This document shows, piece by piece, positions 34,954 to 43,937 of a DNA stretch of 64,000 nucleotides (its first letter is position 1; each line of letters opens with the position of its first letter). Origin of the DNA: CAYMZZ01 sp047600605 (GTDB lineage Bacteria > Bacteroidota > Bacteroidia > Chitinophagales > Chitinophagaceae); NCBI GenBank assembly GCA_047600605.1, contig JASGKK010000001.1, positions 806,001 through 870,000 of the forward strand, given 5' to 3'. The position numbers were made by a program, and so were the translations under genes. The notes below the pieces were generated by a model. The model saw only the letters and a program-made list of their open reading frames with translations. It did no database searches and had not been told where the DNA came from.

Positions 34954-36002
34954 GTTCTGATAAAATCCGTCTCTGCTTTATCATAAGGAGTTCCATCCTT
35001 ACGGAAAATATCGTGAAACCAGACAGCAGGCTCCGCGCCATCTGGAATAGGTGTATCCCACTGATAGATGGTGTTGCTTTTGCCGGCAACAAGCCCCCAG
35101 TTGATAGCGCCTACCTTATTCTTTTTAAATATGGGCAGATGTGTTTGAAAACGGCTGCCACGGGTGCGGGCCATATATTCCGTACAGATCAAAGGACGTC
35201 CCAGTTTCTTTTTAGCTTCTATTTCCTTTTCCAGGCTGGCGCCATCGTTGTAGTTGTGAAAGGTAATAACATCGCTATGTGCCAGTTGAAAATCATTAAA
35301 GGTCTTATTGTCATACCAGGTGCCACAGGTCAATGGTTGCGAGGGGCGAACTGTCCAGGCCCAGGAAAATATTTTTTCCAGCAATGGCAGTGTACTGAGA
35401 TTATAACCGCTGTTGCCGGGTTCGTTGTACAGATCCCACATGAGAATGCGAGAGTCATTGGCAAAACGGGTGAGTACATCCGTCACATATTCCTTCAGAT
35501 ATCCCCACTGAGTAGAATCATTATGTACACTAAGAGCCGGGCTCCTCACCCATCCGCTATTATGAATACCGGGTTTGGGTGCGGGCTGAGTGCCGATCTT
35601 TGCATCAGGATTCCAGCAATCATCAAAAAAGACAAACAATGGCCGGATCTTTTTTGATGAAGCGATCTGCAGAAAACGATCCATCCGGTTTTTAAATCCG
35701 GCCGGGTCTGCTTTCCAGGCAAGATCATGCAGGTATACCCGCATTACATTCATGCCGAGGCCGGCTGCCCAACCCAGTTCGCGGGCAATAGTAGCCGTAT
35801 CAAAAGAGGCCTCCTGCCACATCTCCAGTTGATTGATTGCAGTGCTGGGAAGAAAATTGGCACCGACCAGCCAGGGCTGCGCAGCATACCAACGGTTTGC
35901 TTTTTCGGCTGTCCATTGTTGAGAGCCTGGTTGCGCCCGCAGCACAACAGCCAGTAACAACAAAAAACAGATACCGAACAGTTTTTTAGAAATTGCCACC
36001 AT
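34935..36002 (-). CDS. Secreted clan GH-A glycoside hydrolase (GH5-like)
   Basis: A 355-residue protein with a signal peptide (to about residue 24, LRAQ) and a TIM-barrel glycosidase fold. The putative acid/base is E194 in WDLYNEPGN and the nucleophile E275 in LICTEYMAR, as in cellulase-type GH5 and related families; MNVMRVYLHDL and VITFHNYNDG fit barrel strands 2 and 6. The exact GH family and substrate cannot be named. It overlaps the end of the GH127 gene by 17 bases, so the two are translationally linked and probably attack the same glycan. The C-terminus (VTGGQ) is coded by an intergenic repeat. Confidence 0.8.
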   Translation of the reverse strand: MVAISKKLFGICFLLLLAVVLRAQPGSQQWTAEKANRWYAAQPWLVGANFLPSTAINQLEMWQEASFDTATIARELGWAAGLGMNVMRVYLHDLAWKADPAGFKNRMDRFLQIASSKKIRPLFVFFDDCWNPDAKIGTQPAPKPGIHNSGWVRSPALSVHNDSTQWGYLKEYVTDVLTRFANDSRILMWDLYNEPGNSGYNLSTLPLLEKIFSWAWTVRPSQPLTCGTWYDNKTFNDFQLAHSDVITFHNYNDGASLEKEIEAKKKLGRPLICTEYMARTRGSRFQTHLPIFKKNKVGAINWGLVAGKSNTIYQWDTPIPDGAEPAVWFHDIFRKDGTPYDKAETDFIRTVTGGQ

Positions 36003-37977
36003 CGTCTTTGTTTGTATTGTTATTGATCATGATTGTTTTGATCCGGGTAGGCAACCATACCTGCATATAATTAGCACCACGGTTGGCCCATACATAGTAA
36101 GGAACAGCCTTCACCATCCGGTTTTTTAACACAATGCCCTGTCCGCCGGCATCCGGAACCGCTGTGGGCATCTCCGATTCCAGCGCTATGACTTTTTCCT
36201 CCAGCACCTGGTACTGTACTGGCCTGAACCGGCTGTTTTCATTGGCCAGCAGATTCCATACTCCTTCGGGATTATCCATTTGCTCCACGCAGTACAGCAG
36301 TGGTCCACGCTGTATTGCCAAACGGTCTTCATTTTCTTTTACAGCAGTATTGCAACGTACCCATTGTGCTTCCATAGGCAGTTCAAGACTCAATACATCA
36401 CCTGCCTTCCATTCCTGGCTGATCTGAATATAACCATTCACTATTTGTGCAGTTACCGGTTTGCCGTTAACCGTACAATTAAATGCCTGGCTACTGGTTT
36501 TACTGCTGGTATAATAAAGTCCGCCCGGAACTATCTCCTGGCGGCACCAGCCGGGTATGCGGAGATTGATACTGAACTTTCCTTTTCGCACCGGATCTAC
36601 CTGCAGATTGATCTTTCCATTCCAGGGGTATTCCGTTTGCATATTCAGCTTCACATCTGTCTTTCCGATCTTAAGTTGTGTATTACTGGATACATACATA
36701 TTGATCCAGGCAGCCTGTTCACTTTTACCATAAATATACCCGCCGAGTGAGGTCACCAGCCGCGCAATATTGGCCGGGCAGCAGGCTGTACCAAACCAGG
36801 CTTTACGACTATGCTGTCCGTTACTCGCAAGCGGATTATCATAAAAAAAGCGATCGCCCGCAAGACTGATGCCATCCAGCGCACCATTATACAGACTGCG
36901 TTCCAGTACATCCAGAAATTTTGCATCACCGGTGAGCTGAGCCATACGCTGATTCCAGAATACCATTCCCACACTGGCGCAGGTTTCGCAATAAGCTTGT
37001 TCATTGGGCAGATCATAATCCACAGAAAATCCCTCATTACTTCCTGCCGACCCGATACCACCCGTGATGTACATATTACGCTCCACCACATCCTGCCATA
37101 CTTTTTGCATGGCACCCATATACTTATTATTGCCGGTGAGTGCAGCCACATCTGCCGCTCCGCTGTAGAGATACATCGCTCTTACTGCATGACCAGTTAT
37201 TTCAGTCTGCTCTTCTACCGGTTTCAGATCCTGCCAGTAAGCCGGTGTGAGCCAGGTGCTCTGATAAGGAAACTGATGCCCCCGCTGCTCGAGGTACCAT
37301 TGTGCCAGTTTCAGATAACGATCATTGCCGGTAACCCGATATAGTTTTACCAGCGCCAGTTCTATTTCTTCGTGTCCGCTGATCCATCGGCGGTTGGGTA
37401 TTCTGAAAGTAGTGTCGATATGATCGGCCAGCCGGATCGCCACATCCAGCAATTTACGTTTGCCGGTGACCTGGTAGTATGCCACTGCAGCTTCAAACAA
37501 ATGACCGGCATTATAGTCCTCGTGTTTTTCTACATCGGTCCAGCGTTTATCGACACCTCTGAGCGAATAATAGGTATTCAGATAACCGTCGGGCATTTGT
37601 GCCGCTGCAATCTTATCGATCCACTCATCTGCCTTGGCTTCCAGTTTGGCATCGGGATGCGTCTTAAGCGCATAAGCCATTGCTTCAAGAGCTTTATACA
37701 CGTCGCTGTCGTCGTAATAAATGCCTTCATGTTTTTCGCCCTGTGCACGTGCCACTTTTTCGAAGTTGCGGATTCGTGGCGTTCGTACTTCGGTCTGATA
37801 AATGCAGGCTGCCATAGTTACAGTAGCCACTTTGTCGATTTTCGGTCGCCAGAATGAATCAGTAATATTAACCTGTTCAAAACTGACCGCTTCAAACTGC
37901 TGACGGGCCTGCGCAGTCAGTTGCGTTGCAGGCATGGCTATCAGGGCAGCCAGTAAAGCTGAGGATATTTTTTGCAT
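35986..37977 (-). CDS. GH127 beta-L-arabinofuranosidase-like enzyme
   Basis: A 663-residue protein with a signal peptide (to about residue 23, LTAQ). The core is an alpha/alpha barrel followed by beta-sandwich domains. The residues that bind zinc and catalyse in Bifidobacterium HypBA1 are all present: E315 in GSNEGF, E331 and C333 in YCETCAS, and the C399-C400 pair in GTACCPANIARL; the spacings E-16-E and E-2-C are identical. HypBA1 removes beta-L-arabinofuranose from hydroxyproline-linked oligosaccharides of extensin. GH127 also includes aceric acid hydrolases, so substrate is inferred from the hydroxyproline genes beside it. The epimerase gene ends 32 bases upstream; the next gene overlaps. 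Confidence 0.88.
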   Translation of the reverse strand: MQKISSALLAALIAMPATQLTAQARQQFEAVSFEQVNITDSFWRPKIDKVATVTMAACIYQTEVRTPRIRNFEKVARAQGEKHEGIYYDDSDVYKALEAMAYALKTHPDAKLEAKADEWIDKIAAAQMPDGYLNTYYSLRGVDKRWTDVEKHEDYNAGHLFEAAVAYYQVTGKRKLLDVAIRLADHIDTTFRIPNRRWISGHEEIELALVKLYRVTGNDRYLKLAQWYLEQRGHQFPYQSTWLTPAYWQDLKPVEEQTEITGHAVRAMYLYSGAADVAALTGNNKYMGAMQKVWQDVVERNMYITGGIGSAGSNEGFSVDYDLPNEQAYCETCASVGMVFWNQRMAQLTGDAKFLDVLERSLYNGALDGISLAGDRFFYDNPLASNGQHSRKAWFGTACCPANIARLVTSLGGYIYGKSEQAAWINMYVSSNTQLKIGKTDVKLNMQTEYPWNGKINLQVDPVRKGKFSINLRIPGWCRQEIVPGGLYYTSSKTSSQAFNCTVNGKPVTAQIVNGYIQISQEWKAGDVLSLELPMEAQWVRCNTAVKENEDRLAIQRGPLLYCVEQMDNPEGVWNLLANENSRFRPVQYQVLEEKVIALESEMPTAVPDAGGQGIVLKNRMVKAVPYYVWANRGANYMQVWLPTRIKTIMINNNTNKDDGGNF

Positions 37978-38009
37978 GAACTATTTCTGTTTTATTCAAC
38001 AAAATATAC

Positions 38010-39023
38010 TTAGATCACCTGGAAGCCGTATGCATATGGATCATCGGCGGGATCGATCCAGATGCTGTTATAACCGTATACACGCGCCCAGCCTTCGATT
38101 GAAGGACGAATAGCGGGGCGACCATCTACCGTCGTTTCAGCAGCGATACGTCCGGTGAATTTACTGCCGATAATACTTTCGTGAACAAATGCATCACCGG
38201 GTTTCAGCAGGCCTTTGGCATACCATTGGGCCATTCGGGCGCTGGTGCCTGTGCCACAGGGAGAACGGTCAATAGCCTTATCCCCATAAAACACTGCATT
38301 GCGGGCTGTGCTGGCAGCATCCAGTACGGCACCGGTCCATAAAATATGTGAACATCCACGAATGGTGACATTCTCCGGATGAACAAATTCATACTTATCA
38401 TTAATTGCCTTGCGAAGGGCACGTGCCCAGGCAATAAGTTTATCAGCGCTGTAATGTTCCAGTCCGGGAAAATTTTTCTGTACATCCACAATGGCATAAA
38501 AATTTCCTCCATAACTCACATCCACTACCAGTTCACCCAGTTCAGGACATTCGGCCGTCAATTCTGTAGCATAAAGAAAAGAAGCCACATTGGTCAATTG
38601 CACGCTTTTTACTTTGATACGCCCATCTGCTGCAGCCGCCTGTTCGTAGGTGATTTCTACGAGGCCTGGCGCTTCCATACGCACACGTCCGGGAACTTTG
38701 GGTTTAATCAGTCCTTCCTCAATGGCAATGGTAATGGTGCCAATAGTACCATGCCCACACATAGGCAGGCAGCCGCTGGTTTCGATAAACAATACGGCTA
38801 CATCATTGGCCGGGTCATGAGGTTCATATAAAATGCTGCCACTCATCATATCGTGTCCTCTGGGCTCAAACATAAGACCGGTGCGGATCCAGTCATACTC
38901 CCGGAGAAAATGCTGGCGTTTCTCGCTCATATTTTGTCCTTCCAGGGCTGGCCCCCCTTCGCGCACCAGGCGTACAGGGTTACCACAGGTATGGGCATCA
39001 ATGCAATGAAATAGATGCTTCAT
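38010..39023 (-). CDS. 4-hydroxyproline 2-epimerase
   Basis: Proline-racemase superfamily enzyme of 337 residues. Both catalytic cysteines are present, C89 in MCGHGTIG and C256 in SPCGTGTSARMA. This Cys-Cys pair marks racemases and epimerases and argues against trans-3-hydroxyproline dehydratase, which has Thr in the second place. The epimerase converts trans-4-hydroxy-L-proline to cis-4-hydroxy-D-proline. ATG 39023 starts MKHLFHCIDAHTCGNPVR, the usual family start; a longer open frame upstream runs through the opposite gene and was rejected. First of the epimerase, GH127, GH-A, dehydrogenase run. Confidence 0.92.
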   Translation of the reverse strand: MKHLFHCIDAHTCGNPVRLVREGGPALEGQNMSEKRQHFLREYDWIRTGLMFEPRGHDMMSGSILYEPHDPANDVAVLFIETSGCLPMCGHGTIGTITIAIEEGLIKPKVPGRVRMEAPGLVEITYEQAAAADGRIKVKSVQLTNVASFLYATELTAECPELGELVVDVSYGGNFYAIVDVQKNFPGLEHYSADKLIAWARALRKAINDKYEFVHPENVTIRGCSHILWTGAVLDAASTARNAVFYGDKAIDRSPCGTGTSARMAQWYAKGLLKPGDAFVHESIIGSKFTGRIAAETTVDGRPAIRPSIEGWARVYGYNSIWIDPADDPYAYGFQVI

Positions 39024-39060
39024 CAGATATTTTGTAAATTCGGTTACAGATTGCTTTGCT

Positions 39061-40353
39061 ATGGAAATGTACGGAAAGATACTACTGATTGCAATGCCGC
39101 TATTCCTTGTGCTGGTATTATTTGAAAAATGGTACGGCTGGAAAAAAAAGCGGGATACGGTACGTACTATGGATATGATCTCCAGTCTCAGCTCGGGTAT
39201 CACCAATGTGACCAAGGATGTGCTGGGTCTTACCCTGGCGATCCTCGCCTATCCCTGGCTGGTACGGCATCTGGCACTGGTACATATCGAATCGTCCATC
39301 CTCGTTTATATCATTGCCTTTATTGCCCTTGACCTGGCCGGCTACTGGGTACATCGTGTGCAGCACGTTTATAATTTTTTCTGGAATGGCCATATCATTC
39401 ATCATAGCAGCGAAGATTTTAACCTGGCCTGTGCACTCCGGCAAAGCGTTTCGACAGTAGTGCGCATATTTGCTATATTCCTTTTACCCGCAGCCCTGCT
39501 CGGTGTACCGGAAAAAGTAATCGCAATAGTAGCTCCCCTTCACTTATTTGCCCAATTCTGGTACCATACCCAGCATATCAATAAGATGGGTTTCCTGGAA
39601 AAAATAATTGTAACCCCTTCCCATCACCGTGTGCATCACGCTATCAACCCGGAATACATTGATAAGAACTATGGACAAATATTTATTTTCTGGGACAAAC
39701 TCTTTGGCAGCTATCAGGAAGAACTTCCGCAGATACCTCCTGTATACGGTATTACACGGCCGGTACGAACCTGGAATCCCATTAAGATCAATTTCCAGCA
39801 TGTATGGCTGCTGATACAGGATGCATGGCGTACCCGTAGCTGGAAAGACAAACTGCTGTTGTGGTTTAAACCAACAGGCTATCGTCCGAACGACGTGATA
39901 GAACGATATCCGGTTTCAAAAATCGAAGACGTATATAATTTTGAGAAGTATGAGCCCGTCTCTTCTCCTGCATTGCGGGCATGGGCCTGGGTACAACTAT
40001 TTATCATACTCCTGTTTACCAGCTATCTGTTTGGGCAAATTGCCCTTATTAAAAACCTCGACCCTTTCTATATTTTCTGGTATGGCGGATTTCTTTTCAT
40101 CTCTGTTTATTCCCTTACAGATCTGATGGACCGCAATAGTACCGCCATCATTGCCGAAGGCATCCGTCTTTTGCTGGGCGTCGCATTTCTTGCCAGTCAG
40201 CACGACTGGTTTGGCATTAACAGCTTCTGGCAACCAGCCTGGTATTTTATCGGAGCTTATCTGCTGATCTCTTTTGTTGTCACGGCCTGGTTTGTATGGA
40301 AACATTATCAGGAAGATCAGCCGGTAAAAATATCCGGTGCGCAACCCATTTAA
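39061..40353 (+). CDS. Sterol desaturase / fatty acid hydroxylase family membrane protein
   Basis: A 430-residue di-iron membrane oxygenase. The eight-histidine motif is complete: HRVQH, HIIHHS, HTQHIN and HHRVHH between about residues 98 and 200, with membrane helices before (7-22, 55-95, 133-165) and four or more after (300-415). The layout, with extra C-terminal helices, recalls alkylglycerol monooxygenase-like proteins. It is on the strand opposite to the hydroxyproline genes around it and its stop abuts that of the aldehyde dehydrogenase gene with no gap. No link to hydroxyproline use is evident. Confidence 0.85.
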   Translation: MEMYGKILLIAMPLFLVLVLFEKWYGWKKKRDTVRTMDMISSLSSGITNVTKDVLGLTLAILAYPWLVRHLALVHIESSILVYIIAFIALDLAGYWVHRVQHVYNFFWNGHIIHHSSEDFNLACALRQSVSTVVRIFAIFLLPAALLGVPEKVIAIVAPLHLFAQFWYHTQHINKMGFLEKIIVTPSHHRVHHAINPEYIDKNYGQIFIFWDKLFGSYQEELPQIPPVYGITRPVRTWNPIKINFQHVWLLIQDAWRTRSWKDKLLLWFKPTGYRPNDVIERYPVSKIEDVYNFEKYEPVSSPALRAWAWVQLFIILLFTSYLFGQIALIKNLDPFYIFWYGGFLFISVYSLTDLMDRNSTAIIAEGIRLLLGVAFLASQHDWFGINSFWQPAWYFIGAYLLISFVVTAWFVWKHYQEDQPVKISGAQPI

Positions 40354-41883
40354 TTAATTCCTTTTCACCGCTTCTTTGGTCAGTTCATCATTGATGGTAC
40401 GCCAGATGCCCCAGGGATTTTCATCCTGCAATGCCGGCGGCAACAGGGTATTATCCCATTGCTGGTAGGCCAGCGGGCGGGCAAAGCGTCGTATGCCATC
40501 TGCACCTACAGCCGAAAAACGGCTATCTGTGGTTGCAGGAAATGGACCGCCATGTTGCATGCTCAGGCACACTTCCACACCGGTTGGCACACCATTTAAA
40601 ATAAGCCGGCCACAAATATCCTGTATGGCATTGATCAATGCAGTATGACGAGCCGTTTCGGCAGCAGTAGCAATGACCGATGTAGTCAGCTGACCTTCCA
40701 GTGCCTGTGCCACCTGTAGCATTTCCCCGGGCGAACTGCATTGTATCAACAGGCTATACGGCCCGAATACTTCCTGATGCAATAATGGATTGGTAAGGAA
40801 TACAGAGGCCGGAACAGTAGCCAGTGTAGCAGCCGCCTGGTTGTATTGTGGCTCCTGTGCCGATACAGCAAGCATTTCTACATCAGCCTGCGACAGGGCA
40901 AGCGCACGTCTTTCCACATAATTTTTAAATATACCTGTATGTAACATTGTACCAGGTATGGCTCGTTGAATAGCTGCTGATAATTCGCCAATAAAGTTAT
41001 CCAGTGCCGGTGATGCCACTGCTATCAGCAAACCGGGATTAGTGCAAAACTGTCCTACTCCCAGTGTGATGGAAGCTGCATATTGTTCTGCAATGCTTAC
41101 AGCATCTGTTTCCAATTTTTCAGGCAAAAGAAAAACCGGATTGATACTGCTCATCTCTGCAAATACAGGAATCGGTTGTTTACGCTGATTGGCCCAGTCG
41201 AAAAGTTGTTTACCTCCGGCAAATGAACCGGTAAATCCAACAGCCCTTGTATGCGGATGTTCAACCAGTGTTTTACCTACTTCGTTTGATATGCCGTGTA
41301 AATGTGTGAATATGCCCGATGGCATACCACATTTCATGGCAGCACGCTGAATACAGGCAGCAGCCAGCTCGCTGGTGCGTGCATGTGCAGGATGTGCTTT
41401 TACAATTACCGGACAACCTGCCGCAAAAGCGCAGGCAGTATCTCCACCGGCTGTGGAATAAGCGAAAGGGAAATTGGCAGCACCAAATACAACCACCGGA
41501 CCCAGTGGCACCAGCATCTTGCGGATATCGGGCCGTGGTGGTTGCCTGTCAGGCAATGCAGTGTCAATACGTACATCGAGCCAGGCCCCGCGCTCACACG
41601 CAGCACCATAGCTGGTAAGCTGAAACTGGGTACGAGCCAACTCTGACCGCAGGCGGGCTTCCGTCAGCTGCGTTTCTTCCATAGCCGTACGCACAAGTTC
41701 TGCTGAAGACTGCGACAGCTCTTCGGCTATAGCACGCATAAAATCTGCCCGCTGCTGCAGGCTGCTATTCTTATAAATCTGAAAAGCCGTCCAGGCCTGC
41801 TGCATCGCCGCTTCTATCTGCACAGGCGTGGCATCTGTAAATTCCATCATGTTCGGATTATTTTCCGGTATCAAACCGGTCAT
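40354..41883 (-). CDS. Alpha-ketoglutaric semialdehyde (2,5-dioxovalerate) dehydrogenase
   Basis: NAD(P)-dependent aldehyde dehydrogenase of 509 residues. Catalytic residues are E243 in FAEMSSINPVF and C280 in GVGQFCTNPGL; this pair of contexts is typical of the class that oxidises alpha-ketoglutaric semialdehyde to 2-oxoglutarate in hydroxyproline, arabinose and glucarate catabolism. It lies 11 bases after the deaminase gene and is almost certainly co-transcribed with it. It would finish the hydroxyproline pathway. Confidence 0.88.
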   Translation of the reverse strand: MTGLIPENNPNMMEFTDATPVQIEAAMQQAWTAFQIYKNSSLQQRADFMRAIAEELSQSSAELVRTAMEETQLTEARLRSELARTQFQLTSYGAACERGAWLDVRIDTALPDRQPPRPDIRKMLVPLGPVVVFGAANFPFAYSTAGGDTACAFAAGCPVIVKAHPAHARTSELAAACIQRAAMKCGMPSGIFTHLHGISNEVGKTLVEHPHTRAVGFTGSFAGGKQLFDWANQRKQPIPVFAEMSSINPVFLLPEKLETDAVSIAEQYAASITLGVGQFCTNPGLLIAVASPALDNFIGELSAAIQRAIPGTMLHTGIFKNYVERRALALSQADVEMLAVSAQEPQYNQAAATLATVPASVFLTNPLLHQEVFGPYSLLIQCSSPGEMLQVAQALEGQLTTSVIATAAETARHTALINAIQDICGRLILNGVPTGVEVCLSMQHGGPFPATTDSRFSAVGADGIRRFARPLAYQQWDNTLLPPALQDENPWGIWRTINDELTKEAVKRN

Positions 41884-41894
41884 TTCTGCAATAT

Positions 41895-42788
41895 TTATAT
41901 CGCGGGTCGTGCTGTTATTCCAGCCCTGATGATCTGCAATACCCGTTCGCGTTCTTCACCCACCAGAGTAAGACGCGGAGGACGTACATGTTCACTTCCC
42001 AGACCTACTTCGGCTTCAGCCAGTTTGATGTACTGAACCAGTTTGGGTAGAATATCCAGTTCCAGTAAAGGCATAAACCAGCGATACAGTTTTGTAGCCT
42101 CTTCGATCTTTCCGGCTTTTACCCATTCATATATCCTGACCGTCTCCCTGGGAAATGCGCAAACCAGTCCGGCCACCCAGCCATCAGCTCCGAGCACCAA
42201 CTCTTCCATAGCAAGCGTATCTACACCACACAATAATTTATACCTGTCACCAAAGGCATTCCGCATCCGTGTCACATTGGTCACATCGCGTGTGGATTCT
42301 TTCACTGCAGTGATATTGGCGCTGGCAACCATTTCTTCAAACATGGCAATCGTAACCTCAATTTTATAATCGACCGGGTTATTGTAAATCATAATCGGCA
42401 GATCGGTAGAGTCGGCAATAGTACGGAAATAGGTTACCGTTTCGCGATGATCTGACTTGTAACGCATAGGAGGCAGCAACATCAATCCTTCAGCGCCCCA
42501 CTCGCGGGCCAGCTTTGCCTGTTCCAATGCTACTTTGGTACTGCCTTCTGCAATATTGAGCACTACAGGACGCCCCTGGCTGTGTTCGATGGCAAAACGA
42601 ACAAGCTGCTCTTTTTCTGCAACAGTCAGAACACTGGCCTCACCCAGCGTACCACCTAAAATAATGCCACTCACACCTGCATCCAGTTGCGCCTGCAGGT
42701 TGACAGCAAATAAATCCAGGTCCAGTTGATCAGTAGCCGTAAACTTTGTGGTCAAAGCCGGGAATACCCCTTTCCATTCAAATGCCAT
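41895..42788 (-). CDS. DHDPS-family enzyme, probable pyrroline-4-hydroxy-2-carboxylate deaminase
   Basis: A 297-residue class I aldolase-type protein of the DapA family. Schiff-base lysine K163 is in ITAVKEST and the partner tyrosine Y135 in MIYNNPVD. The substrate loop reads GGTLGEAS in place of GTTGES of lysine-pathway DapA, so it is not a true DapA. Beside the epimerase, dehydrogenase and semialdehyde dehydrogenase it fits the deaminase that converts pyrroline-4-hydroxy-2-carboxylate to alpha-ketoglutaric semialdehyde. It is the first gene of its unit; TATCTTTA at 42812-42819 (minus) differs in one base from a -7 element. Confidence 0.85.
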   Translation of the reverse strand: MAFEWKGVFPALTTKFTATDQLDLDLFAVNLQAQLDAGVSGIILGGTLGEASVLTVAEKEQLVRFAIEHSQGRPVVLNIAEGSTKVALEQAKLAREWGAEGLMLLPPMRYKSDHRETVTYFRTIADSTDLPIMIYNNPVDYKIEVTIAMFEEMVASANITAVKESTRDVTNVTRMRNAFGDRYKLLCGVDTLAMEELVLGADGWVAGLVCAFPRETVRIYEWVKAGKIEEATKLYRWFMPLLELDILPKLVQYIKLAEAEVGLGSEHVRPPRLTLVGEERERVLQIIRAGITARPAI

Positions 42789-42826
42789 GATGTTGAATTA
42801 TTTGATTCGGCTAAAGATAAGGAATA

Positions 42827-42897
42827 ATGATGTGCTAATGTGCTCATGGGTTAATGTGCTGATGCGATTTGAGGATTTGAAAATTTGAGGATTTGGG
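42827..42897. repeat. AATGTGCT and GATTTGAA direct repeats
   Basis: AATGTGCT-type units (42827-42865) followed by GATTTGAA-type units (42866-42897) upstream of the deaminase gene. Confidence 0.65.
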
Positions 42898-43303
42898 GAT
42901 CACTGTTGTCCGGAGAAAATTCCTATTTAAAAAAGGTCATGCTCTAATCAGATACTTACAAGTTATTTTGGACGCTTTTTAAAAGTAAAGCCCCCCTTTA
43001 TAACATTGTCGGATATGGCCACAGGGCGTCAGGGCTCTTTATCCCATTTCCCTACCATATTCTCTTATTTTTTCTTGTGGTTCGCCGGCCGTGGAGGCAA
43101 AAAGACGGAATTAAAAGCGGGTACGAAACGGGGAACAGTATTATGCGGATAGTAAACTATTCGATCATTCCCAGTTTAACTGCTCGGTCAGGACGCGTAT
43201 GCTTCATTTCAACAGTAAAAGCAGTGTGATAACTTTCCGAAAGAACAGCTATTTTCTTTTATTTTCCCCGAACAACAGTGATTGGAGGGTTTGAGAATAC
43301 ATT
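42898..43303. other. Gene-free stretch upstream of small secreted proteins
   Basis: About 400 bases with no supported ORF, hairpin or -7 consensus. It may hold regulatory sites for the divergent genes on both sides, but none is recognisable. GGAGGG at 43284-43289 could serve the small frame at 43304. Confidence 0.4.
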
Positions 43304-43375
43304 ATGATGAATCGCTCTCCTTTCTTTGTGTTCCTGGTCTGCCTGGCATTCTTCGCACTCTTCACGCCCCGTTGA
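43304..43375 (+). CDS. Possible 23-residue hydrophobic peptide
   Basis: ATG ATG AAT CGC ... TGA codes for a peptide starting MMNRSPFFVFLV and ending FTPR with a single hydrophobic stretch long enough to span a membrane. GGAGGG lies 14 bases before the start. No homologue is known to me; it could be chance or a small membrane peptide. Confidence 0.3.
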   Translation: MMNRSPFFVFLVCLAFFALFTPR

Positions 43376-43462
43376 TCGATATAATCACCTTAACGGTCGA
43401 GTTTGTAAATATCTGTTTGTTGCCGCGATGCATATTGCACGAAAAACATGCACAGTAGTATT

Positions 43463-43885
43463 ATGAATCGCACAGCAGGCAGGTTACTGCTGCTCGTTAT
43501 TTTATTCCTCTCAGTAAGCCGCCAGCACTTACAGGCACAGCCGTCTGCCGGCACAGGTCCGCGTTTTCAGGAAGTAACGGCTGAAGATATGGCGGACGCC
43601 GAAAGCCAATGGATGAAGAAAAAATTAAAACTGAAGAAGCCCGAACTGAACCGGGTAAAAGAGATCAACCTCCGGTTTGCCAAAGAGCGAATGACTTTAT
43701 TAAAAACCAATAAGCCCGACCCTGCCCGCCTGCAGGCGCTGGAAAAGCAGCAGGAAGAAGCCCTAAAAGGAGCCCTTTCAGAAAAACAATTCACCAACTA
43801 TCTGAAAAGAAGAGGTGAAATACGTGAAGAACTGCAACGCTCCGGCAACAACAGCCTGCCTCCACCTCCGCCCGATCGCTTCTAA
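43463..43885 (+). CDS. Small secreted helical protein
   Basis: A 140-residue protein with a signal peptide (LLLLVILFLSV..., cleavage near LQAQ at residue 26). The mature part is highly charged and helical (KKKLKLKKPELNRVKEINLRFAKERMTLL, then EKQQEEALKGALSEKQFTNYLKRR) and ends in a proline run. The plan resembles periplasmic CpxP/Spy-like helical proteins but no LTxxQ motif is clear. ATG 43448 is an alternative start. It precedes the lipoprotein gene by 52 bases. Function unknown. Confidence 0.65.
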   Translation: MNRTAGRLLLLVILFLSVSRQHLQAQPSAGTGPRFQEVTAEDMADAESQWMKKKLKLKKPELNRVKEINLRFAKERMTLLKTNKPDPARLQALEKQQEEALKGALSEKQFTNYLKRRGEIREELQRSGNNSLPPPPPDRF

Positions 43886-43937
43886 ACAAACGGAGGCAAC
43901 GTTTTTACTGACGGGGCTGTCAGTGCCAAAAAAGCAT

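Noticed and set aside
38010..39215. Longer start for the epimerase at 39215
   Set aside because: The extra 64 residues overlap the opposite gene and lack similarity; the family start is at 39023.
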